From positions 124,001 to 188,000 of the forward strand of contig JANBTT010000009.1 in the NCBI GenBank assembly GCA_027578915.1: a stretch of DNA of 64,000 nt, given 5' to 3'. The notes under the pieces are model-generated. The model made no database searches, was not told the origin of the DNA, and saw nothing but the letters and a program-made list of their open reading frames with translations. Numbering within the stretch: the stretch's first letter is position 1; every line of letters begins with the position of its first letter. This document shows positions 40,900 to 50,775 of this stretch, piece after piece. Source of the stretch: Coemansia sp. RSA 1200 (Eukaryota; Kickxellomycota; Kickxellomycetes; Kickxellales; Kickxellaceae). The position numbers were made by a program, and so were the translations under genes.

Positions 40900-42186
40900 C
40901 TAGAAATCCAACGAGTTCTTTGAGCCGGGAATAGAACCGCATCCGCCGCTTGCTCCCGCACCAAGCTTGTGAGTCTGGGTCTTTGGTTCGTCTGGCTTGG
41001 AAGGCACGCGTCTCTCGCTAACACCGCCCTCAATCGGCAGGTGGTATGTCTCGATAGAAAACTTTTTACGACGTAGCCGGAATGCCATATTGTTAGCAGA
41101 CCCTCCACCTGTGTTCAGAAGCGACAGACGACCAGTGGACGCAGTCAACGAGTTGAGACGTGGGAGTTTGCGGATATGCACAAAGCCATGGTACTCCTGC
41201 TTTGTGTTGTTGTCGCCCTTTGCCTGTCGTGCAACAATGTCAGCTGGCGACGCATACGCGCCCTCGAATGACTCGAGCTCAATAACGGCATCGCACAAAT
41301 GTTCGACACGGCGAACAATCGGTAGTCGTACGCCTGATTCCTCGTAAAGGTGCGCGGGAAAGGAAACAACGCATGCTGCGTAAGAGTAGCGGAGGAGACC
41401 CCTGAGCGCATGCAGGAATTGCAGAATCGACGTATCGCTGTCGCCCTGCCAGAATCCAGATCCCAGAGAGCAAAGCTCAATCCTTAGGATGTTGCGCTCA
41501 ACCCCTGGAGGCAGTGGCTTTAGTGAGCTGTACCCATCAGCAATCAGCGCAGAAATTCTGTCCAATATGCACTTGTACATGTCACTGGTGTGTGTAGTAC
41601 CAGACGCCATCATGTCGGCAAGAGACTCGCTGTCTATAATCTCCACATCCGCACTTTCAATGACATCCCGTGGCACACGCACCGACAGGTCAAAGCGTTC
41701 GCAGAATGGCGTCTCTTCCGTTCTGCTGCCACCAGCGAGGGCACCTCGATCGTCATAAGCTTCATTAGTGTCCACCTTTGGCAAATTCTTGTACCGCCAA
41801 GCAATCTTCATAGCCTCATCGCCTGCCAGGGCATTCTTGCTCCCACTTTGTGGCAGAACTGTTGCGCTTTGTCCACGCGAAACACTGGCCCAGCCAGGAA
41901 TCTGCGTCGCAAGATCTATATCTCGATCAGCATTCACGATGCAGAGTTTGTGCCCGGCAGCAATTGCCTGGCTGGAGTAGTATGAGAGAAGAGTATTGCT
42001 GTATCCAGTTCTGCGATCCTCTTCTATCAAGAAGACACCACCAACTGGTAGACCCCCTCCAAGCAGATCGTCGAGTGAAGGTACGCCAGTTGATATCAGC
42101 AACTGAGCATTGTGTGGGTTAATTTTTGTGGCCGGAGGAAGCTTTGATTGGTTTGTTGGAGTCCGTTTGCGAAAGGAGCTGCTCAT
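40900..42186 (-). CDS. ELP4: Elongator complex protein 4
   Basis: RecA-fold subunit of the Elp456 ring, part of Elongator, which modifies the wobble uridine of tRNAs. The 428-residue product has the PAXNEB family hallmarks: STGVPSLDDLLGGGLPVGGV, FLIEEDRRTGYSNTLLSYYS, MKIAWRYKNLP and FCERFDLSVRVP. As in other ELP4 proteins the P-loop is degenerate (EEDRRTGYS rather than GKT/S). The region RIELCSLGSGFWQGD and later VRRVEHLCDAVIELESFEG correspond to the second half of the fold. The C-terminus is Gly/Ser-rich. It is a single exon, diverging from the ubiquitin protease gene. Confidence 0.93.
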   Translation of the reverse strand: MSSSFRKRTPTNQSKLPPATKINPHNAQLLISTGVPSLDDLLGGGLPVGGVFLIEEDRRTGYSNTLLSYYSSQAIAAGHKLCIVNADRDIDLATQIPGWASVSRGQSATVLPQSGSKNALAGDEAMKIAWRYKNLPKVDTNEAYDDRGALAGGSRTEETPFCERFDLSVRVPRDVIESADVEIIDSESLADMMASGTTHTSDMYKCILDRISALIADGYSSLKPLPPGVERNILRIELCSLGSGFWQGDSDTSILQFLHALRGLLRYSYAACVVSFPAHLYEESGVRLPIVRRVEHLCDAVIELESFEGAYASPADIVARQAKGDNNTKQEYHGFVHIRKLPRLNSLTASTGRLSLLNTGGGSANNMAFRLRRKKFSIETYHLPIEGGVSERRVPSKPDEPKTQTHKLGAGASGGCGSIPGSKNSLDF

Positions 42187-42864
42187 TGCTATGCCTTCTT
42201 GATATCAGCCAGGAATAATGAATGCTGGGAGGGGTGTCAAGTAGAAACAAAGAAACAGCAGGGAATAAGAGCTAGGCCTAAAGATGAGACGTATTTTGCT
42301 TTTGCTTACTAATCTGGACATGCATATATTTTTTGTTCTCAGTGAGCCAATGTATTTTATATGCACTGCCAATATCTATGGGCAAACTAAAGCCCACCCA
42401 CGTGCAAAATGGTATGCATCTGTTTTTTACGTTCGGTTTGGCATTGGTAAAGATTGTAGATCCAGAAAGCGAAACTGCAGCATTAACAAAACTCTTTTGC
42501 GTGGCACCAAAGCAAGAGTTAAAATCAGAAATGTAAAGCGATGTTTTTTAAAGAGCTAAACCTTGACCTTTATTTTCTTTCTCGTTTGGTTGTGGATTTC
42601 TTTCTTGACTTTCTCTTCCTCGGGAGATTTTGAATCGTCTGCCTTTTTCTTATTCTTTTACATTCCAAAGTGATTACGACAGAGAGCAACACCAGCAGCA
42701 AGACCTCGGACCTTGTGCCTTCCATTTCGAAATTTGCTGTTATTTGTTTCTAAGAGGGCAAACTCTTGCCCTGCATTTACTTTTGCATTTGTCGCTTTCC
42801 CTCTCCCCTCTCTCACACTCTCATTTGAGGAGGCGTGTAGACACTAATTGCAGGCGGAATCTGA
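42187..42864. promoter_or_regulatory. Divergent promoter region ELP4 / ubiquitin protease
   Basis: 678 bp between divergent start codons. The plus-strand side is CT-rich (42780-42830), typical of a fungal leader. No coding exon supported. Confidence 0.45.
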
Positions 42865-45582
42865 ATGCTCTGGTATTATATCCTTGGGCTGTATGCGGGC
42901 GTGGTGCTGGCGGTAGCGGTCCTTCTGCTGGCGACAGCAAGGGGACTGTACCAGAGACAGAATGGGCGGACCGAGACAAAGAGCTCGGTGTTGGTGCGGA
43001 TCTGGCGGTGGGTTCGGTTTGTTGCTCGATGCGGGAGACGACGCAAGAAGCGCACCAGACCGACCGACGACCGGCGTGAGGAGCGGCGTGCACTACGCAA
43101 GCAGCTGCGCGAGGAGGCGGAGGAGTGGCTCAGCGAGTGGCTGGAGCGGATTGTGGAGCTTGGCGAAGATCTGCTGGATGCAGACTTTGACGATGATGAC
43201 GAAGACGACGAGTATGTGGATGGCGACCAGGGCTCGAGCGACGAGACAGGCGATGGGCGACAAGTTGTCATTGGACTGATAAACACCGGCAACTCGTGTT
43301 TCTTCAACTCAGTGCTCCAGGCGCTTGCGTCGTCAGAGCGCCTGCAAGACTATCTGTCGTACATACTTGAGCGCATGGACGAGATCAACGATGCGGCGGA
43401 TGAGGTGATGATCTCGATGCCCCTGACCGAAGCGCTGTGGGAAACGCTGACGGATCTCAACGCTGTTGTTAACCGTGATCTGGCCTTCCAGCCGTATGCG
43501 GTGATGACGGCGCTTGGCTCAAAAAGCCTTAATGACCGCGGGCAACAGGATGCGCAGGAGGCATTTCAGTTCATCTCATCAACACTGTCAGAGGAGCGAC
43601 AAGTGTTTGCGGATATGCAGATTCCGTCGCTGCTGAACTCTAGCCTGGTAGGCATGCTTGCGAGCATCGACACGCACAAACCACAAATATTTTCTGTGCC
43701 ACGTGGACTCGAGACTTCTGGGACCAAGAGTATAGCGCGCGTACGTGCGCTGATGAAGCTGGCGAGTCTGGCTGAGCGGCCTGTCGAGGGCCAAGCGCTG
43801 ACATTTGGGCGCCGTCCCGTTCCCCCCACTCCGTTTTCTGGGCTTGAGGTTAGTCGCCTCACATGTGTCCAGTGTGGCCACACCACGACGCTGAAACACC
43901 AAGTCTTTAGCTGCATCCCTTTGCGGCTTCCGCCAGTTGCCACATGCACTGTTGACCAGGCTCTGCGCAATTACACCGCACTGGAGGAACTCACAGGCGT
44001 TGAGTGTCGCAAGTGCACGCTGATTCTAACGCTGCGCACCCTGATCTCTGACATTCACACGGCCAAAAAATGGCTGGCAGGAAATCCAAACTACAATATT
44101 ACCAAAGACAGCAACAACAAGGAGCATGATTCGGTCAAAGCCAGTCCCAGATCCGAGAAACAGAATGCAAGGGCGCAGCGGCGTGTGGCGCGTGCAAAGA
44201 TAGAATGGCGGCGGGCAGTTCTTAACCACGAGACCAGCGATAGCAACCATAGGGCTTTTGAATCGGACTCAAGCTCAGACTCGGATCTGGACGATCCCAG
44301 CTCACTATCCAAGGAAGAAGATGCTGGCAATGGCTGGTATGTAAGGAAGCAGCGACCTGCGGATGACGAGTATCCGCTCGACCCAGCCAGGCAGCTGATA
44401 GATTGCAGCGTCTCTCTGCCGCCACCTCTGCTTGTGGATGTGCCCCAGATAATCAAACAACTTCATGAAAACGCAGAAAAGGTCACTAAAGCCCTAAAGT
44501 CCGATATTGAAAACCCACTTTCCGGCATAACACTGAAAGTGGCACGCAGTCCGCTGGTTGTCAGACAAATGGTCGTTGCAAAGCCTCCGCCTTGTCTTTG
44601 TCTCTACTTTTCGCGATCGGTGTTTGCTTCGGATAATTATGCAGTCAAGAATCCATGCCACGTGCGCTTTTCAGAGTACCTTGACATGTCCTTGTACACG
44701 ACAAGTGGCAATCTCAGACTGAACCCAACCGAGTCGATTGTAGACGAGCATCCGATTCCGGATGCAGGCGTGTATATGAGCCGTCGAGCCAGAGATGCTG
44801 CAGAGGCACTTGGCAGAAACATAGACCCACAGCTTGTCTACCGGCTCCAGGCTGTTGTTGTGCACATCGGATCGCACTCGTACGGCCACTTTATTACCTA
44901 CAAGCGCAAGCCCCAGCCGCCACCTCGCTCTGGAATCAACACGCCGCGATACAGAAGCAGCTCATCAGTGTCTCTTTCGCATAACGGCATTGCCAGCGCT
45001 GGAATGCAATCCTTGGATAAGCGCCAGGCGCTGTCTACTACTCCTGCTCCTGTTGATGCTGCCGATGGCCTGCGTCGGCGACGCCTTGTAGGTGGCAACG
45101 GCAGCATCAGCTTCAGCAACGACAAGGATATGGGCGAATCCACCTCCATTGTGGACAATGCACAGGCTCTGGGCGCTTCTGCTGGATCATCTCGGCCAAA
45201 AAGGTCCTGGCGTGTGGCAGACGCAATGACTTCGGAATGGTACCTGGTTTCAGACGAGGATGTGCAGGCAGTGCCGTTATCTGAGGTTCTCAATGCCAAC
45301 CCCTATTTCCTCATATATGAGCGCATCGATGGACAGAGCGTGGGAGGCTATTCCGGCTCATCGAATATTATTCCGTCGCTAAGCAATCTGCGCAACCTGG
45401 CAAGACGGTCCGCCAGCGCTCAGTCAGCGCCGCAGTCGTTGTCTGTACAAAACAGCTCTGCCGAACCTGCTGATCCAATGGAGAGTGCCGTCCCGCTGTC
45501 GCCTGTTATGCCAGCACAGGACCTGCCGCTGAGGAGCGAAAAGACGATGTCATCCATACCCCGTCTTTCTCCTCAAGAATAG
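42865..45582 (+). CDS. Membrane-anchored ubiquitin-specific protease (UBP1/USP30-like)
   Basis: Cysteine protease removing ubiquitin from proteins at an organelle surface. The 905-residue product begins with one transmembrane helix (about residues 5-25, YILGLYAGVVLAVAVLLLA) followed by an Arg/Lys-rich segment, the layout of yeast Ubp1 and animal USP30. The Cys box is GLINTGNSCFFNSVLQALAS with catalytic Cys145; a QDAQEAFQF block follows. A zinc-binding pair CVQCGH / CRKC lies near residues 333-390. The His box VVVHIGSHSYGHFITYKR is near residue 675 and the third catalytic residue is probably the Asp of YLVSDEDV near 795, followed by NANPYFLIYERI. Acidic and Ser-rich linkers are inserted. Whether it sits on mitochondria or the ER cannot be decided. 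Confidence 0.9.
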   Translation: MLWYYILGLYAGVVLAVAVLLLATARGLYQRQNGRTETKSSVLVRIWRWVRFVARCGRRRKKRTRPTDDRREERRALRKQLREEAEEWLSEWLERIVELGEDLLDADFDDDDEDDEYVDGDQGSSDETGDGRQVVIGLINTGNSCFFNSVLQALASSERLQDYLSYILERMDEINDAADEVMISMPLTEALWETLTDLNAVVNRDLAFQPYAVMTALGSKSLNDRGQQDAQEAFQFISSTLSEERQVFADMQIPSLLNSSLVGMLASIDTHKPQIFSVPRGLETSGTKSIARVRALMKLASLAERPVEGQALTFGRRPVPPTPFSGLEVSRLTCVQCGHTTTLKHQVFSCIPLRLPPVATCTVDQALRNYTALEELTGVECRKCTLILTLRTLISDIHTAKKWLAGNPNYNITKDSNNKEHDSVKASPRSEKQNARAQRRVARAKIEWRRAVLNHETSDSNHRAFESDSSSDSDLDDPSSLSKEEDAGNGWYVRKQRPADDEYPLDPARQLIDCSVSLPPPLLVDVPQIIKQLHENAEKVTKALKSDIENPLSGITLKVARSPLVVRQMVVAKPPPCLCLYFSRSVFASDNYAVKNPCHVRFSEYLDMSLYTTSGNLRLNPTESIVDEHPIPDAGVYMSRRARDAAEALGRNIDPQLVYRLQAVVVHIGSHSYGHFITYKRKPQPPPRSGINTPRYRSSSSVSLSHNGIASAGMQSLDKRQALSTTPAPVDAADGLRRRRLVGGNGSISFSNDKDMGESTSIVDNAQALGASAGSSRPKRSWRVADAMTSEWYLVSDEDVQAVPLSEVLNANPYFLIYERIDGQSVGGYSGSSNIIPSLSNLRNLARRSASAQSAPQSLSVQNSSAEPADPMESAVPLSPVMPAQDLPLRSEKTMSSIPRLSPQE

Positions 45583-45826
45583 TAAATATGGCCTCCCCTT
45601 CTTTTTTTGTTGCAGCCTTTTGCACTCTATGTGTGTGATTGCTACCCATAGATTTTTTGTATTCGGTGCTGCGAGTACTTTTGGTCACTAAATGATGCCG
45701 AGCAGCGCTGTTTTTTGTTTTTTATTTTATTTTATTTTGTGGAATGCAATCACTGCTAATAGAAACACTTGCCGTTATCTCTTTCTCCCCTTCTCTATAT
45801 ATACTCATCAAAACATTCAGCACATC

Positions 45827-46365
45827 ATGGCGACGTCACAGCTTCTTCCACTAGGTTAGTTTAGCACATAAAGCGCGAGTAAAGCATTTTAGTTTTCATT
45901 CTAGGTATTAGCACCCTGTGTATGGCGACATGGAGCTAAAGTAGCTTGTACACAACCATGGCATTTGTAATGTATACATGTATTTGCTTTTGTGTCGAGT
46001 GTAGAGCTTATCGACAAGTGCATTGGATCTCGGATCTGGGTTGTAATGAAGTCGGAGAAGGAGTTTGTCGGAACGCTCTTGGGATTCGATGACTACGTCA
46101 ACATGGTTCTCGAGGACGTGACAGAGTTCGAGACTGCTGGCGAGTCGAAGAAGGTCAATCATCTGAAGCAGATTCTGCTCAACGGCAACAACATCTGCAT
46201 GCTTGTTCCTGGAGGAGAGTAAGTGTTATTTCAAAAACAACAACAACACTATCATCATCGAATGGAGCCATGTCCGTGGGCAAGGAGCAATTGCACTTTT
46301 TTTTTCTTGCTAATAGCAACCGATCTTCCTTTTGCTTGCATTTCTGTAGGGGCCCAAGCGCTTGA
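45827..46365 (+). CDS. LSM5: U6 snRNA-associated Sm-like protein LSm5 (three exons)
   Basis: Sm-fold subunit of the LSm1-7 (mRNA decay) and LSm2-8 (U6 snRNA) rings. Exons: 45827-45854, 46005-46218 and 46350-46365, giving 85 residues. Exon 1 encodes MATSQLLPL; the junction makes the Glu of ELIDKCIGSRIWVVMKSEKE; exon 2 continues through FVGTLLGFDDYVNMVLEDVT and ILLNGNNICMLVPGG; exon 3 (16 nt) completes E and adds GPSA before the stop, matching the usual VPGGEGP end of LSm5. If intron 2 (donor GTAAGT) were retained, an in-frame TAA would follow the same Glu codon, losing only four residues. Intron 1 uses GTTAGT. Confidence 0.93.
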
Positions 46366-46530
46366 GGAGCAGAATAACATCTCAGTAGAACAAAAAAAGG
46401 ATCAAGAAACAAACAAACAAAAAAGAAAAGAACCTTGATAACGGTTGTGAAAAATAGGCATGCTCCTCTCCCTCTCTCCCATGTGCTGTTCCCGATATAT
46501 ATAATAGTAGTAATAATATTCACTGTTGGT

Positions 46531-47103
46531 TCACTTGGAAAGACGAATGGTGCCAATGTCGCGCCACTCCTCACATGGGCCGGTGGTCCGCACCACATTT
46601 ATCTGCGGAGCAAAGAACGACAGCTGCTCGATATCCTCGGGAAGATTGCTACTGATTTCAGCAGCTATTTTCTCGCGCATGGGGCCTTCAAAGTCGCCGT
46701 ACACTAGGCTGACGTGCGGATAGAAGGCAGGCTGGCCTCTTGCATTCCAGTGATGGCGTGCAATACCGTTAGCCAGGACGAGAACAGCGTTGCCCTGCTC
46801 TTCCAGCAACACGCACTGGTGGTACTTTCCACCGGTGGCCACTTTGTTCGCCCTGAAAGGGATGCCTGCACGGAGCGTGTCCTTTCCAAGCTCCACGCCG
46901 AGCTTGGCGACGTATTCTCGGACCTGGGCCAGTGCGTCGCTGTCGCTGCTGGCATGGACTGGCGAAAATAGCGTTGTGTGTGGCGAGAATATGGGCGCCC
47001 CAAGCGCGGCGGCCTTTCCTGTTATTATCTCGCTGAGCTGCGTCTGTGCACTGCTTCCAACAGCAGGACACAGCCACAGCGAGTACTTTCCGTGCGACGG
47101 CAT
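46531..47103 (-). CDS. 2',3'-cyclic-nucleotide 3'-phosphodiesterase-like protein (CPD1 family)
   Basis: Member of the 2H phosphoesterase superfamily, similar to yeast Cpd1, which opens ADP-ribose 1''-2'' cyclic phosphate produced in tRNA splicing. The 190-residue product has both histidine motifs at the expected spacing: PHTTLF (His42, Thr44) and PHVSLVYG (His130, Ser132). Family-type start KYSLWLCP and the block TGGKYHQCVLL are present. The length fits a single compact two-lobe domain. It is a single exon converging on LSM5. Confidence 0.85.
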   Translation of the reverse strand: MPSHGKYSLWLCPAVGSSAQTQLSEIITGKAAALGAPIFSPHTTLFSPVHASSDSDALAQVREYVAKLGVELGKDTLRAGIPFRANKVATGGKYHQCVLLEEQGNAVLVLANGIARHHWNARGQPAFYPHVSLVYGDFEGPMREKIAAEISSNLPEDIEQLSFFAPQINVVRTTGPCEEWRDIGTIRLSK

Positions 47104-47375
47104 TGAGACCTTTGTTTTTTATATAATTGAAGGGCAGCAATAGAGAGCGAAAATGAGCGATAATGATCGAAAATGAGTGTGCTTTGACGATGAGTGAATG
47201 ATGCCGAGAGGAAGCGGCTGGCCAAGACAGACTCTATTTATCACCATCATGCAGTTGGCATATTGAGGATTAAGGGCGTCGTGCGTCTGGCGGCTGTGCT
47301 TATGGATCCCAACAGAATTCATAAAATGAGAATATAAAATAATAGCGATAATATATAACAAATGTAAACAACACA

Positions 47376-48389
47376 CTAGCCGTTTATCGGGATATATCCT
47401 TGGCTGGCTGGATACTCGGACGATCCGCACAGCGCCACGTCATAGCTTCCTCCAAGAGCCGCTGGCTGTGTGCTGGATCCGGTCCCGCGACGGAGAGCAA
47501 TGCGGTGAGTGGAGATACGGCTCCAGATGTCGCCATCCATCGAAGCCGGCCATCGAGATGCCGCTGCTGGCATGTTGCTGTTACCGGCGCCGCTGCTGCT
47601 TCTGTTGGCGTTGTTGCGAGGCGGTTGTCGGGAAGATGTGGCCTTTGCCTGGCTAACGACAACAACGGCGATATCGTGCTTTGATGCGATTTGAGAGATG
47701 AGCGCGGCCGCAGCAGCCTGCAACGTCTGGCGACGCATGATATTGTCGGGAAACGACGCCAGGAATGGCCAGCTCACGGTGTTGACAACAAGAAGCCCCA
47801 CACTGCCGCCGACCACGCGGCAGATGCTATCGAAGGAAGACAACAGAGCCATCAGCTCGTGGGCAGCGTAGATGCGGAACACGCTGATCTTATCCAGCGC
47901 ATCTTGGCAAAGACGCTCGGCAGCGGTGGCCGAGAACGCGCCCACGCAATCCACATACACCGCACGCATCGTGCCAGCGCCACCACCGAATGCGGGCGAG
48001 AGCTGATGTACCGTTGCTGTTGCTGCCACACACAGCTGCAAGCACAGCTGCGTCTGCCCGCTGCCTGGATCGCCCACCACCTCAACAATGCTTCCCAGAC
48101 GCAACCCGTGCCCGCCCAGCAGACCATCCAATGCATCGATCCGTGTCAGAAAATGGCGCTGAGTCCGGCGCTGCTGGACAAGCGACCAGGCGTTGCTGCT
48201 GACATTGCTGTTATTATCGCCATTTGGCCCGGTGCTGGTGCTTAGCAGTGACTTTATCCGCAGCAGCGTTGCATCCTTACCATCGTCGGTGCACCCCTCG
48301 TCGATATCAGCAACTGTGCGGTATCCGTTCCGAACCAGCCACTCCTGCGACGAAGCTGGTATCGGCAGCGACAGAACGCTCCGAGACAT
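47376..48389 (-). CDS. RAD51-paralogue-like protein with degenerate ATPase motifs
   Basis: RecA/RAD51-fold protein, probably a recombination mediator. I place the start at ATG 48389 (MSRSVLSLPIPASSQEWLV), giving 337 residues; the same frame continues upstream but that part is antisense to the neighbouring gene and unlike any family member. Signature blocks: LTRIDALDGLLGGHGLRLGS, VEVVGDPGSGQTQLCLQL (Walker A position, residues 106-113), MRAVYVDCVGAF and VGLLVVNTVSWPF (Walker B position). The Walker A Lys is Gln112 and the Walker B Asp is Asn203, so ATP hydrolysis is unlikely. The layout, with a short N-terminal domain and no second DNA-binding insert, resembles RAD51D/XRCC-type paralogues, but I cannot say which. 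The region 250-285 is a Ser/Asn-rich insertion. Confidence 0.78.
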   Translation of the reverse strand: MSRSVLSLPIPASSQEWLVRNGYRTVADIDEGCTDDGKDATLLRIKSLLSTSTGPNGDNNSNVSSNAWSLVQQRRTQRHFLTRIDALDGLLGGHGLRLGSIVEVVGDPGSGQTQLCLQLCVAATATVHQLSPAFGGGAGTMRAVYVDCVGAFSATAAERLCQDALDKISVFRIYAAHELMALLSSFDSICRVVGGSVGLLVVNTVSWPFLASFPDNIMRRQTLQAAAAALISQIASKHDIAVVVVSQAKATSSRQPPRNNANRSSSGAGNSNMPAAASRWPASMDGDIWSRISTHRIALRRGTGSSTQPAALGGSYDVALCGSSEYPASQGYIPING

Positions 48390-48612
48390 GTTTGCAAACG
48401 AGATATGCGTGATTTTTTTAGTATAAAAAGCCAAGAGTGTAGATAAAGTTTGTGAAAAAACGTGTAAATGAAAAAGGGAGAAAGATTTGGAAGATTGATT
48501 TTTGAATGGGCTGTCATCACGCAAAATATTGATGATTTTCCCCTCATTTTCAATTGATGAAATCATCCAACTAAAAAGACTAATAAAAGAGGACATAAAA
48601 ATACATGAAAAG

Positions 48613-49362
48613 TCACAGGATGTCGTCAAGAAAGGCCTCCAAGTCATCGGCAGGCGGAGCATTGGGCTTCTTTGGCTGTTGCTGTGGGTTCGCTTGGTTC
48701 TTTGGAGCTCCGGATGTCGGGGTTGGCTTTGCCTGCTGCTTAAGACCAGGAGCAAGGCACGCGGAGGAGACAGCAGTGAGGGCCATTGGAGCAAGGGCTG
48801 TAGTTTGTTTGTGAATAGGAGAAAGGGGAGAAGCCTTGCTATCCTGTTTACTACTGCTCTTGGTGCTGACGCTGATGCTGGGAGCCGGCACTGGAAACTC
48901 TGCAGCAAGATCGTCTTTGAATCCCAACACCGCATTAAGTGGGGTTTCTTTGACAGAGTGAGCAAGACTTGCAGCTAACCGATCCACATCAACGTCGAGA
49001 AGTCGGTCCCAGATCGCGTCTGCGTACCTGCCAAGGCCTTCGGACTCGATTTCCTCCCGCAGCTTGAAAAAGACACCAGTATTGGAGGACTGCTGAGGTA
49101 TTGAGCCTGTTATGGATTGCGAACCCTCTTTAAGGTAATTTAGAAAATCGTCAGCTTCTTGCTTGGAAGTATTGGCAGCAACATCGGCACTAGAGCCATC
49201 CTCGGTGTGTTGCTGCTGGTGCTGAATGTCTGTGTATTCGGCAATATGCGGCTGTTCTGGCACGGCCGTGGTTTTGCGCTGGCTTGTCGCATTGCGGTTG
49301 TGGTCTCCATGCTTTACTTGATAGCGGCGGCTGGCCTTTTGTTTGTAGGAATCGGGTCGCAT
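48613..49362 (-). CDS. Unrecognised 249-residue protein with acidic DDLEAFLDDIL tail
   Basis: I do not recognise the family. The N-terminal 70 residues are basic and Gln/His-rich; a short conserved-looking helical region follows (KQEADDFLNYLKEGSQSI, then GVFFKLREEIESEGLGRYAD and AIWDRLLDVDVDRLAASLAH), where most of the order should lie. The second half is Ser/Pro/Gln-rich and disordered, and the protein ends in the acidic-hydrophobic helix DDLEAFLDDIL, echoing the earlier DDFLNYL. Such repeated acidic-hydrophobic motifs often dock on a partner, but this is inference. The ATG at 49362 is real; no intron is required. Confidence 0.6.
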   Translation of the reverse strand: MRPDSYKQKASRRYQVKHGDHNRNATSQRKTTAVPEQPHIAEYTDIQHQQQHTEDGSSADVAANTSKQEADDFLNYLKEGSQSITGSIPQQSSNTGVFFKLREEIESEGLGRYADAIWDRLLDVDVDRLAASLAHSVKETPLNAVLGFKDDLAAEFPVPAPSISVSTKSSSKQDSKASPLSPIHKQTTALAPMALTAVSSACLAPGLKQQAKPTPTSGAPKNQANPQQQPKKPNAPPADDLEAFLDDIL

Positions 49363-49751
49363 TGGTGTTACTGCGTTGCTGCGTATCTGTCAGGTCGTTA
49401 AAAGAAAACAGACAGTAAATAGATAGATAAATGGAAAACAACGAAAATGACGAGATGTGCGTATTATTGATAAATAAATAGGTTTTGTGGCGATAAAAGC
49501 GAAAGAGATAAATTTTAGGGGCTCATTTCACATGACCAGTGGAGGCCCAGGCATATAGAATTAAAATACAGTGCTTTGCCACAGATACAAATCCCAATGA
49601 TTTTGTGGATGAGTCGATGTGGCGTCGTCATCTAGACGACATTGATAAAAAAGACAGTAGCAATAGCTGGCAAGAAGGAGCGTGTATAATAAACATTGAA
49701 ATTGGCAGCAGCAGTAAGAGGAAAAAAGAGAGCAATGGAATGGAAGGCTTG
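49363..49751. other. Spacer between the acidic-tail protein and DUF202 genes
   Basis: 389 bp, AT-rich, holding the promoter of the former and the 3' end of the latter. No gene seen. Confidence 0.45.
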
Positions 49752-50321
49752 CTATTCAGAAAACATTGATATTAGCAATCCCACGAGTAGTGCAAGGGTG
49801 GCGGCAGCACAGGCGCCAACCATAGTGCGCGACACAGGGAACTTGCCCTTTGTCATTAGGAGCTGAGAGCGGAAGTAGCGATAGAGGCCGATAAACACAA
49901 AGAGCATGCCCAGGAAAACGAAGCAAACGCCAAGCACGATGCCGGCCAAAGGATCGTCTGGCGATGGGCCAGACCCAGTGTCAGAGCCAGAGGCATCGGC
50001 GCTATTCCTCCCCAGGTCGATAGAGACGCGGTAGAGTTGCCGAATCGCCACGCCGACGGTAACCATTGACAGGGATGTGCGGATCCATGCGAGGTATGTG
50101 CGCTCGTTTGCTACAGAAAGCAGAAAACAGGTTAGAATATGCTATCTGTTAGCTGTTAACGTCTTGTGCAGACAGAGGAAAGAACCCGGTAGACAGGGGC
50201 CAAGCAAGAGAGTAAGCAGACTAGAATGGAATGGAATGAAATGGCGCTTACCTAGATGATCGCGAGCAACGCTGCCCTTGTTCTCTAGTCTCAGTGATAG
50301 TTTATCGAACAGGCTGTTCAT
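49752..50321 (-). CDS. DUF202-family small membrane protein (two exons)
   Basis: Three-helix membrane protein related to the DUF202 domain also found in Vtc1-type vacuolar proteins. Exons: 50252-50321 and 49752-50110, joined at GAT CAT CTA G|CA; 142 residues. The splice restores the family signature RDHLANERTYLAWIRTSLSM, which is split by the 141-nt intron (donor GTAAGC, acceptor GTAG). Hydrophobic segments lie near residues 37-52, 79-101 and 119-139, with an acidic/Ser-rich loop (residues about 58-76) between the first two. The frame starting at 50066 would lose this signature. Function in fungi is not established; membrane location is clear from sequence. Confidence 0.85.
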
Positions 50322-50775
50322 GATACAGACAAAAGGAAAGCAGCAAGAGAAGGGGCGAGAGAAAACTGTACAGCAGAAGAGTAAAGATAGAAATACAGTG
50401 CTGGCAATAAGGGAAGAGAAGAAGAAAGGTCTGTGGATGAAGAAAGAAAAAATATACTAGTGCTGTAGCATCAAGTAAGCAAGTGTCAGGGGAATGATGC
50501 GCCGTAATTGTGTAATCACAAAAAAAACTCTTTCCCTCGCCCGCCGCCCCCACTTGTATTTGTGGCGGCAATTCTTTCCTAAATCACAGCAGCCGTGCGC
50601 AATTAACGCTTCAAACATGTGGAGAAGCCATCGGCAATTCACGCGATTACATAATGAAAAATATAGATAGAGATACGTCAGATTACGGCTTCTGGTTGGG
50701 AGAAAAATGGAGGGGTGGATATATGTTAAACATGTGTAAAAGTAAGGAAAGAGCAAGCTACACCAGCAGCCACAG
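50322..50775. other. Spacer between DUF202 and malic enzyme genes
   Basis: 454 bp of AT/GA-rich sequence holding the promoter of the DUF202 gene and the 3' end of the malic enzyme gene. No coding content supported. Confidence 0.45.

Noticed and set aside
40613..40942. 109-codon minus-strand hydrophobic frame overlapping the ELP4 3' end
   Set aside because: AT-rich translation (F, I, Y, L) in the wrong frame over the ELP4 terminus.
48390..48965. N-terminal extension of the RAD51-like protein to 529 residues
   Set aside because: The extension is antisense to the acidic-tail protein gene and promoter sequence, and the ATG at 48389 starts a family-like N-terminus.
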